Origin: Flavobacterium sp. KACC 22763
GTDB lineage: Bacteria > Bacteroidota > Bacteroidia > Flavobacteriales > Flavobacteriaceae
Reading direction: 5' to 3'
Assembly: GCF_028736155.1 (NCBI RefSeq)
Contig: NZ_CP117879.1
Location: forward strand, 3,534,001-3,598,000
DNA length: 64,000 bases
Shown: piece by piece, positions 1 to 6,055 of the stretch
How positions within the stretch are numbered: the stretch's first letter is position 1
How the letters are laid out: each line of letters opens with the position of its first letter
The notes under the pieces: generated by a model
Seen by the model: the letters and a program-made list of their open reading frames with translations, nothing else
What the model was told of the DNA's origin: nothing
Database searches by the model: none
Program-made: the position numbers and the translations under genes

Positions 1-648
1 ATTCCGTTGTCTGAAAATATTTCTTTTGAAACTGCGGCTTCTGTTTTACTTCAAGGTTTAACGGCTCACTATCTTGCAACCGACAGTCACAAAACGGCTA
101 AAGGAGAAACTGTTTTAGTACACGCTGTCGCTGGTGGAGTTGGTCAGATTCTAACCCAAATCAGTAAACTTCTTGGAGCAAACGTTATTGGCTTAACCTC
201 ATCTGCAGAAAAAGCAAAAATCGGATTTGAACAAGGTGCAGATCATGTTTTTCTTTATAACGAAGACTGGAAATCACAAGTTTTCAAAGTAGCTCCAAAC
301 GGTGTCGATGTTGTTTATGACAGTATCGGAAGTACTTTAATGGAAAGTTTTGAAGTCACTAAAGAATGCGGACAAGTTGTTTTCTTCGGCATGGCGGGCG
401 GAGACCCAGCACATGTAGACCCGAGAATGCTAATGGACGGTTCAAAAACTTTAACAGGTGGCGATTTATGGAGTTATTTAAATTCTAAAGAAGAACGAAT
501 TAAAAGAGCAACTCAACTATTCAACTGGATTACAGAAGGAAAAATCAAATTGTCAGAACCGACATCGTTCAAATTATCTGAAGGAAAACTGGCTCATGAT
601 TTCTTAGAAAGCAGAAAAAGCACAGGAAAAATTATTTTGATTCCTTAA
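1..648 (+). CDS. Quinone oxidoreductase (zinc-type alcohol dehydrogenase-like), 5' truncated by window edge
   Basis: This is the C-terminal part of an MDR-superfamily NADPH:quinone oxidoreductase, a cytosolic enzyme family that reduces quinones and related carbonyls. The frame is open from the first base, so the start codon and N-terminal catalytic domain lie outside; about 215 residues remain of the roughly 320-330 usual for the family. The Rossmann nucleotide-binding region is visible (HAVAGGVGQ, then GANVIGLTSS), as are the typical lead-in QGLTAHYL and the ending STGKIILIP. The TTG at base 7 is only an internal codon. The natural substrate cannot be told from sequence. The gene ends just before a strong inverted repeat and converges on the next gene. 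Confidence 0.88.
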   Translation: MPLSENISFETAASVLLQGLTAHYLATDSHKTAKGETVLVHAVAGGVGQILTQISKLLGANVIGLTSSAEKAKIGFEQGADHVFLYNEDWKSQVFKVAPNGVDVVYDSIGSTLMESFEVTKECGQVVFFGMAGGDPAHVDPRMLMDGSKTLTGGDLWSYLNSKEERIKRATQLFNWITEGKIKLSEPTSFKLSEGKLAHDFLESRKSTGKIILIP

Positions 649-656
649 TTTTTTTC

Positions 657-733
657 GCCACGAATTACACCAATTTTCACGAATTGTAATTTTTAATATT
701 AAAAAATTAGTGCAAATTGGTGTAATTCGTGGC
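657..733. terminator. Perfect 20-bp inverted repeat between convergent genes (bidirectional terminator or flavobacterial palindrome)
   Basis: The arms gccacgaattacaccaattt (657-676) and its exact reverse complement (714-733) flank a 37-nt A+T-rich loop that is itself nearly palindromic (around taatattaa). The element fills the gap between two genes that converge on it, so it could end transcription from both sides. Its length and gccacgaatt/aattcgtggc ends resemble a repeat family that I recall from flavobacterial intergenic regions; copy number in the genome cannot be seen here. Confidence 0.75.
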
Positions 734-739
734 TATATT

Positions 740-1825
740 TTACAGCTGAGTAACTTCAATTTTAGTTCGGTCAGACAATTCTAAAATTCTTTCTACTTCA
801 TCTTTATTTACCACAAAAAACAAATAGCTGTCTCCATAGGTTTCATAAGTCAATAACTCCAGATTTAATTTTTCCAATTCCGATTGAATGTACGGAAACA
901 GATCATGACTATAGGTTTCTTCTGGATAATCAAATTTGAAATCTTCACCAAGCATCTCAGAAATAAAATATTCTGCGTCTTCTGGATCAAATTTCCAATC
1001 GCTATGCCAAGTATTTATTTCGTCAAAAAAGCTAAAATGATCTTCTGTCGTTTCATAATACGTTTTAGTTTCGGCATTGAAACTTTCAAAAAGCTTCTCT
1101 GAATATTTTTTCACATCATCTTCCTCGATATTATTTCTCGAAACCAATTTGACAAACTCTTCAAAGTCCTCCACAGCCGCTTTATCATCTAGTACTAGAT
1201 TTTCTGAAGATGGAAGCTCAATATTCGCAGGAATTTCAACATTAAAATATTGGCATATAGCTTGTAAAACTTTTTTGAAATCATTAACTCCTATTTCCTG
1301 AGTCTCATCTTGAGGATTCTTAAAATCAAGATATTCTGAATCTAGCAAACCTTTTACATAATCAGAAAAATGATTGCTAGAATACAACATTCTAAAATCG
1401 TTTATTTCTAAACTATTGGTGCAGCAAAAGAAAATCATGAAATTATTAATCACACTTGTAAAGTGCTTTTTCATTTCCTGACTTGGTCGCGAATAAAACT
1501 GAATATGAATAAAATCATACTGTAAATCGTCCTGCATTGCTTCTTCTGACAAACCTCCAATATTCAGTTTCTTATACAATTCATTAAGAACTTCATACGC
1601 ATTATTGAATCCCGCTTTTTTAATTTCTGCCCTTCCCTCTTCATGATCCAATGAGGAAGGAACAGAATACAAATTTACAGTAACCGTGTCATGAATTCCT
1701 TTTACTTTGAACTCTATGCTATTCGATACATGATGTAAATTACTATAGATCGAATCAATGACATCAAAAGAAATGATTGATTTCGGATCGTTGTTTCTAT
1801 TAAATAAATTGGAGAAAAAGCCCAT
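740..1825 (-). CDS. Hypothetical acidic protein, possible DUF6630-like C-terminal region
   Basis: The product has 361 residues, is rich in Asp and Glu, and has no signal peptide or membrane segment, so it is probably cytosolic. I do not recognise a catalytic motif. The C-terminal part (about residues 214-361, with DFEEFVKLVSR, a Trp-rich WHSDWKFD stretch and the ending YLFFVVNKDEVERI) loosely resembles DUF6630-type proteins, but this is a weak memory-based match. It lies 21 bp downstream of a SUKH protein on the same strand and probably shares its transcript. SUKH-type proteins often act as immunity or scaffold proteins, so a related role is possible but unproven. The start ATG at 1825 is the only good one. 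Confidence 0.7.
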   Translation of the reverse strand: MGFFSNLFNRNNDPKSIISFDVIDSIYSNLHHVSNSIEFKVKGIHDTVTVNLYSVPSSLDHEEGRAEIKKAGFNNAYEVLNELYKKLNIGGLSEEAMQDDLQYDFIHIQFYSRPSQEMKKHFTSVINNFMIFFCCTNSLEINDFRMLYSSNHFSDYVKGLLDSEYLDFKNPQDETQEIGVNDFKKVLQAICQYFNVEIPANIELPSSENLVLDDKAAVEDFEEFVKLVSRNNIEEDDVKKYSEKLFESFNAETKTYYETTEDHFSFFDEINTWHSDWKFDPEDAEYFISEMLGEDFKFDYPEETYSHDLFPYIQSELEKLNLELLTYETYGDSYLFFVVNKDEVERILELSDRTKIEVTQL

Positions 1826-1846
1826 AAAATATTTTACATTAAAAAG

Positions 1847-2548
1847 TTAATCGTTTGAATATTTAAAACTCTGATTCATTTTATCAAAAGGGATTACTTC
1901 ATTGACAATAGATTCTAATTCGAAATCTGTCAATAATCCTCTCGCCGATTCCACAATTTTTGGCGAAACATGTATTTCATAATCAATTATATCACGTTCT
2001 AAAATGGCTGATAGAATTGTATTTTGCTGCTCAGTCAGATATTTTTTATGTGATTTAAAAACTGATTCTATATCATCTCTAAATTCTTCATCCGTCAGTT
2101 CATTGTAGACATCTTGTTTTGACATATCAATCAACAAAACTTTGAAGATAAAATCCTGAAGGTTTTTTGCCAGATAATTGACTTCGTTGGAATCGTGCCA
2201 GACAAAAACGATCGGCACATCGCCATTGTTTTCTTCGTTTAAAAAGAAACAATAATGATCACCGCCGCCACTTTTGGCAAAGGGAATAAACTTAAATTCT
2301 GGGTTGATATTTCGATAATCCTCTGGATCTCTGAGCTCTTCTATTTCTTCGGCAACCGATTTCAAATTCAGCGATTCAAAATCATACGAATGCAAAAGCA
2401 AAGGTGGATTATCTTTTAAGGTTGGATAAACTTCTGTATACCAATTTGGGCCATACTCTCCGACATCCAACATACCGTCAGCGTCTAGCTGTTTGTATAA
2501 AAGCGGAAAATGGAATCCGTATTTTTTCTCTATTTCTTGTATTGTCAT
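1847..2548 (-). CDS. SMI1/KNR4 (SUKH) family protein, copy 1
   Basis: This is a 233-residue SUKH-superfamily protein. The N-terminal two thirds show the family pattern IEKKYGFHFPLLYKQL, then GPNWYTEVYP, the FIPFAKSGGGDHYCFF segment and VFVWHDSNEV. In bacteria, SUKH proteins are commonly immunity partners of polymorphic toxins, though stand-alone copies have unknown roles. I chose the ATG at 2548 rather than the TTG at 2575 because the neighbouring paralogue starts at the matching place (MELQDIEKKYGFEYP). It is about half to two thirds identical by eye to the next gene upstream. The roughly 80-residue C-terminal tail, shared by both copies, is not part of the core SUKH fold as I know it. No toxin gene is adjacent. 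Confidence 0.85.
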   Translation of the reverse strand: MTIQEIEKKYGFHFPLLYKQLDADGMLDVGEYGPNWYTEVYPTLKDNPPLLLHSYDFESLNLKSVAEEIEELRDPEDYRNINPEFKFIPFAKSGGGDHYCFFLNEENNGDVPIVFVWHDSNEVNYLAKNLQDFIFKVLLIDMSKQDVYNELTDEEFRDDIESVFKSHKKYLTEQQNTILSAILERDIIDYEIHVSPKIVESARGLLTDFELESIVNEVIPFDKMNQSFKYSND

Positions 2549-2658
2549 CTTTGGGGCAAATTCTATTACAATCAAACCACTAAGATAACAATCTTTTTAC
2601 TACACCAAAAAACCTGAGGCCAATTATTTCAAGGATTACGCGATGATTGAAGTATTTT

Positions 2659-3351
2659 TTACTTGGTTGAATATTCAAAACTAGTATCCATTTTATCGAA
2701 AGGAATAATCTCTACAAGTATTTTATCTTTCTCTTCATAGGTTAATAGTCCTCTAGCATTTTCTTTACTATCTGGATATATAATCTCATAATCTTTAATC
2801 TCAAGATTTAAGATATTCAATAAAAGATCTTTTTGCTGTTCTGTTAGATATTTTTTATGAGACTTGAATGCCATTTCAAGATTATACCTAAATTCTTCAT
2901 CTGATACATCCTCATCTATATACACCATATCAGTCAATAATGCCTTAAAAATGAAATCTTGTAAATTTTTCGCTAAGTAATCCACTTCATTTAAATCATG
3001 CCAAACAAAAACAATTGGAACATTTCCATTGTTTTCTTCGTTAGGAAAGAAACAATAATGATCTCCACCGTAACTCCTACCAAACGGAATAAATCTAAAT
3101 TCTTTGTTGATTTTTCGATAATTTTCTGGATCACCTAATTCCTTAATTTCATCATCAACAAGTTTTAAACTCATTAATTTAAAATCATAAGTATGCAATA
3201 ATAAAGGTGGATTTTCTTTTAATTTTGGATAAACTTCGAAATACCAATTAGGCCCATATTCACCCATATCAAGCATTCCATCTAAATAAAGTTGCTTGTA
3301 TAATTTTGGGTATTCAAATCCATATTTCTTCTCAATATCTTGCAATTCCAT
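2659..3351 (-). CDS. SMI1/KNR4 (SUKH) family protein, copy 2
   Basis: This 230-residue protein is a tandem paralogue of the neighbour at 1847-2548 and aligns with it over the whole length: LYKQLYLDGMLDMGEYGPNW, FIPFGRSYGGDHYCFF, VFVWHDLNEVDYLAKN and a C-terminal tail ending IIPFDKMDTSFEYS. The SUKH fold is likely; the specific role is not known. Bacterial members often neutralise toxins, but no toxin or secretion gene sits beside it. A TAnnTTTG-type element (minus strand, 3383-3390) lies 32 bp upstream of the ATG, suggesting that this gene starts the three-gene set 2659-1847-740. The DNA is visibly more A+T-rich than copy 1, which could mean the copies have had different histories. Confidence 0.85.
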   Translation of the reverse strand: MELQDIEKKYGFEYPKLYKQLYLDGMLDMGEYGPNWYFEVYPKLKENPPLLLHTYDFKLMSLKLVDDEIKELGDPENYRKINKEFRFIPFGRSYGGDHYCFFPNEENNGNVPIVFVWHDLNEVDYLAKNLQDFIFKALLTDMVYIDEDVSDEEFRYNLEMAFKSHKKYLTEQQKDLLLNILNLEIKDYEIIYPDSKENARGLLTYEEKDKILVEIIPFDKMDTSFEYSTK

Positions 3352-3382
3352 TTTACTTAGATTTAAAAGTTTAAATACCTCA

Positions 3383-3390
3383 CAAAAATA
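3383..3390 (-). promoter_or_regulatory. Candidate Bacteroidota -7 promoter element for the SUKH genes
   Basis: On the minus strand these bases read TATTTTTG, matching the TAnnTTTG -7 consensus of Bacteroidota housekeeping promoters. It lies 32 bp before the ATG at 3351. No well-spaced TTTG -33 box was found, so the call is moderate. Confidence 0.45.
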
Positions 3391-3418
3391 TAAAACTTTT
3401 ACTACAATATAAAGTTGA

Positions 3419-4978
3419 TTATTTCAATGCTTCCGCAATCATCAAGGCACATTTTTCACCATCAATTGCTGCAGAAATAATTCCGCCAGCATAACCTGCA
3501 CCTTCTCCACAAGGATATAAACCTTTGATTTGCAAATGCTCTAAAGTCATCGGATCTCTCGGAATTCTCACTGGAGATGATGTTCTACTTTCTGGTGCGT
3601 GTAAGATTGCTTCGTTAGTTAAATAACCACGCATTGATTTTCCAAAATCCTGAAATCCCTGACGCATAATCTGAGTTAGAAATCCTGGAAAGACCTGCCC
3701 CAATTCTACCGAAGTGGTTCCTGGAACATAAGAAGTTTTCGGAATATCTGCCGAAACTTTGCTTTTAGTAAAATCTATCATTCTTTGAGCAGGAACTTTT
3801 TGAGTTTCACCGGCTAAATGCCAAGCTTTTTGTTCGATGCTTTTTTGAAATTCCATTCCAGCCAAAGCTCCAAATTTTGCAAAAGGTTTAAAATCTTCCA
3901 ATTTTAATTCGACTACAATTCCAGAATTTGCTGTTGACTGATCACGCTTAGACGGCGACCAACCGTTTGTAACCACTTCTCCCGGACTAGTTGCACAAGG
4001 TGCAATTACACCTCCTGGACACATACAGAATGAATACATTCCGCGACCATTAACTTGTTTTACAATAGAATATGGTGCTGGAGGCAAATGTTCTCCACGG
4101 AAATCACAGCTGTATTGAATACTGTCGATTAATTCCTGAGAATGCTCTGCACGAACTCCCAAAGCAAAAGGTTTTGCTTCTATTAAAATTTTCTTTTTGT
4201 CTAATAATTCAAAAATATCACGAGCCGAATGTCCCGTTGCCAAGATTAATTTATTGGCGTGAATTTTATCTCCGTTTTGAGTTACGATTCCTTCAACTTC
4301 ATTATTCTTTACCAAAATATCGCTTACACGGGTTTCAAACAAAACCTGACCACCAAACTCCCTAATTTTATTTCGGATATCTTCAATGATTTTTGGCAGT
4401 TTATTGGTTCCAATATGCGGATGCGCTTCTACCAAAATATCTTCAGAAGCGCCAAAAGCAACTAAAAGCTCTAATATTCGGGTTACGTCACCACGTTTTT
4501 TAGAACGGGTATATAATTTTCCATCAGAATATGTTCCTGCTCCTCCTTCACCAAAACAATAATTTGAATCTTCGTTTACAATATGTTCGCGATTTATTGC
4601 TTTCAAATCACGACGGCGTCCACGAACGTCTTTTCCTCTTTCGAGTACAATTGGTTTCAAACCCAATTCAATTAATTGCAATGCCGCAAAAAGTCCAGCT
4701 GGGCCTGCTCCGACAACTATAACTTCTTGCGCATTCGAAACATCCTTATATATAGGAAGGTCAATTTTAGTTTCTTGAAAAGGTTCGCCTTTCAAATAAA
4801 TAAGAACTTTCAAATTGATTTTAATCGCTTTCTGACGTGCATCAATAGAGCGTTTTAAAATTGAAACGTGCTGAATTTCTTGCGCAGAAACTTTAATCTG
4901 CTTAGACAAATAGTCTTTTAGCAATGATTCGTTTGCAGCAATTTCGGGTGTAACTTGAAGTAAAAGTTCTTTAGGCAT
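3419..4978 (-). CDS. NAD(P)/FAD-dependent oxidoreductase (COG2509-type uncharacterised FAD dehydrogenase)
   Basis: The 519-residue product belongs to a widespread group of uncharacterised flavin dehydrogenases. Residues 1-80 form an N-terminal domain typical of this group, followed by the dinucleotide-binding motif VVGAGPAGLFAAL (Gly90, Gly92, Gly95) and an acidic residue ending the second strand (VLERGKD). The middle contains NYCFGEGGAGTYSDGKLYTR and the segment SFCMCPGGVIAPC, and the C-terminus has the FAD-contacting LYPCGEGAGYAGGIISAAIDG. These are hallmark stretches of the family. The substrate is unknown. The gene lies 26 bp downstream of a small membrane protein on the same strand, so the two may be co-transcribed. 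Confidence 0.88.
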   Translation of the reverse strand: MPKELLLQVTPEIAANESLLKDYLSKQIKVSAQEIQHVSILKRSIDARQKAIKINLKVLIYLKGEPFQETKIDLPIYKDVSNAQEVIVVGAGPAGLFAALQLIELGLKPIVLERGKDVRGRRRDLKAINREHIVNEDSNYCFGEGGAGTYSDGKLYTRSKKRGDVTRILELLVAFGASEDILVEAHPHIGTNKLPKIIEDIRNKIREFGGQVLFETRVSDILVKNNEVEGIVTQNGDKIHANKLILATGHSARDIFELLDKKKILIEAKPFALGVRAEHSQELIDSIQYSCDFRGEHLPPAPYSIVKQVNGRGMYSFCMCPGGVIAPCATSPGEVVTNGWSPSKRDQSTANSGIVVELKLEDFKPFAKFGALAGMEFQKSIEQKAWHLAGETQKVPAQRMIDFTKSKVSADIPKTSYVPGTTSVELGQVFPGFLTQIMRQGFQDFGKSMRGYLTNEAILHAPESRTSSPVRIPRDPMTLEHLQIKGLYPCGEGAGYAGGIISAAIDGEKCALMIAEALK

Positions 4979-5004
4979 TTTTATAAAAAAGGTAATTAAT
5001 ATTA

Positions 5005-5430
5005 TTAATAGAATTTAGACATTAAAAAATACAAGACAACATATGCCAGCATTCCAATTCCTAAAGCCATATAATGCATTTTTAAATATCTAAACGAAAT
5101 TTCTAATGCTTCTGAATCATCATCTCTAAATGCTATTTTGACATTTAAAGAAAATTTATATAAATAATAAAGTGGAAAAAAAATTATCAAAAAGGCTAAG
5201 ATATAAATAGGCAATAACTCCATAATCATTATATAACCAACTCCTCCTCCAGTTGGAACATCATCCCAATTAGATAACGACATATAGTCATAAAGTAAAC
5301 GAAGAATAAAAAAAGCGACAATTAATAATCCAAAACTAGATATTACATAAACCCATTTTCCTGCTGTCTGTAAATGCGCTTTTGCGCCTTCACTTAACAA
5401 CAACTCCTCTGAAACTGAATTATCCTCCAT
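5005..5430 (-). CDS. Small integral membrane protein (DUF5362-like)
   Basis: The product has 141 residues. A short N-terminal cytosolic stretch (LLLSEGAKAHLQTAGKWVYV) leads into a hydrophobic segment at about residues 28-47, a second at about 73-95 and a third near the C-terminus (about 117-138). The LSEGAKAHLQTAGKW start followed by membrane helices matches my recollection of DUF5362 proteins of flavobacteria; the function is unknown. There is no signal peptide cleavage site. It precedes the FAD dehydrogenase by 26 bp. A TAnnTTTG-like element (minus strand, 5476-5483) lies 46 bp upstream of the ATG. Confidence 0.75.
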   Translation of the reverse strand: MEDNSVSEELLLSEGAKAHLQTAGKWVYVISSFGLLIVAFFILRLLYDYMSLSNWDDVPTGGGVGYIMIMELLPIYILAFLIIFFPLYYLYKFSLNVKIAFRDDDSEALEISFRYLKMHYMALGIGMLAYVVLYFLMSKFY

Positions 5431-5475
5431 TTATAATTATTTTTTTTTATGATTTGAGAAACCTAAAATACTCTG

Positions 5476-5483
5476 CAAAAATA
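5476..5483 (-). promoter_or_regulatory. Candidate -7 promoter element for the small membrane protein gene
   Basis: On the minus strand the bases read TATTTTTG (TAnnTTTG), 46 bp before the ATG at 5430. The surrounding 5431-5656 gap separates divergent genes, so a promoter is expected here. No clear -33 box was seen. Confidence 0.4.
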
Positions 5484-5568
5484 GTACTTTGAAATGAGAT
5501 ATTATATTTACTGTAGAATTTGCCCACCGTTTGAGACAAATTAATAGATTTTCAGCACAAAGAATATC

Positions 5569-5596
5569 GTAGAAATGCACTGCAGTGCGTCTCTAC
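5569..5596. repeat. 28-bp imperfect palindrome with perfect GCACTGCAGTGC core
   Basis: The sequence gtagaaatgcactg followed by cagtgcgtctctac is an almost perfect 14-bp inverted repeat with no loop; two positions differ. The ends (gtagaga-type) and the cgcactgcagtgcg centre look like a mobile-type palindromic repeat that I recall from Flavobacterium genomes. It sits between divergent genes, upstream of the -7 element at 5621. Confidence 0.6.
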
Positions 5597-5620
5597 ACAG
5601 AACCATTAAGAAAGACTTTG

Positions 5621-5628
5621 TATCTTTG
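5621..5628 (+). promoter_or_regulatory. Candidate -7 promoter element for the 79-residue hypothetical protein
   Basis: TATCTTTG matches the Bacteroidota TAnnTTTG consensus and would place the transcription start about 24 bp before the ATG at 5657. This also argues against translation starting at the TTG at 5642 being favoured. Confidence 0.5.
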
Positions 5629-5656
5629 TTCCTAACAACCTTTGCACCTTAAAAAA

Positions 5657-5896
5657 ATGTCTAGAAAAATAAAACTGATCTGGGATTTCCGTGGACCAGC
5701 TTCTGCAAAAACAGCAGAACATCACGAAATACACCTTAAAGAATATATTGCAATTGAAAAACTACCTTTAAACATTACTGGATTCAAAGTCATAGACGAA
5801 ATGTACGCCATAGCTTTTATGGTAGTAACAGATGAAAATATGATTCAGGTAAGAGATGCTTTGAAACCGCATCGTGGAGAATTATATACTGAATAA
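5657..5896 (+). CDS. Conserved hypothetical protein, 79 residues
   Basis: This small soluble protein starts MSRKIKLIWDFRGPAS and includes AEHHEIHLKEYI and a C-terminal MIQVRDALKPHRGELYTE. I recall similar short proteins in flavobacteria but know no function. The ATG at 5657 was chosen over the TTG at 5642, which would only add MHLKK. The His-rich AEHHEIHL stretch could bind a metal, but that is speculation. It has its own promoter-like element upstream and an inverted-repeat terminator downstream, so it appears to be a single-gene transcript. Confidence 0.75.
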   Translation: MSRKIKLIWDFRGPASAKTAEHHEIHLKEYIAIEKLPLNITGFKVIDEMYAIAFMVVTDENMIQVRDALKPHRGELYTE

Positions 5897-5910
5897 AATT
5901 CCAATATTTG

Positions 5911-6050
5911 AAATTCCAAATTCCAAAACTGAAATACTTAAAAAAATGAAATTCCAAATTCCAATGCTATAAAAAACTTGGAATTTGGAATTTTTATTTT
6001 GAATATTCCCAAAAAGGGTTGGAATTTGGAATTTAAAAACTTTGGAATTT
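5911..6050. terminator. Nested direct and inverted repeats of aaattccaaattccaa (bidirectional terminator region)
   Basis: The 16-mer aaattccaaattccaa occurs at 5911-5926 and 5949-5964; its exact reverse complement occurs at 5978-5993 and 6019-6034, with a partial copy at 6041-6050. The inner pair forms a perfect 16-bp stem with a 13-nt loop followed by a T-rich run, which is a good intrinsic terminator for the forward gene. The symmetry lets it serve recQ, which converges from the other side. The doubled arms allow alternative pairings. Confidence 0.75.
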
Positions 6051-6055
6051 ATTTT

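Noticed and set aside
2549..2575. Upstream TTG start for the first SUKH gene
   Set aside because: The paralogue begins at the place matching the ATG at 2548, so the extra nine codons are not supported.
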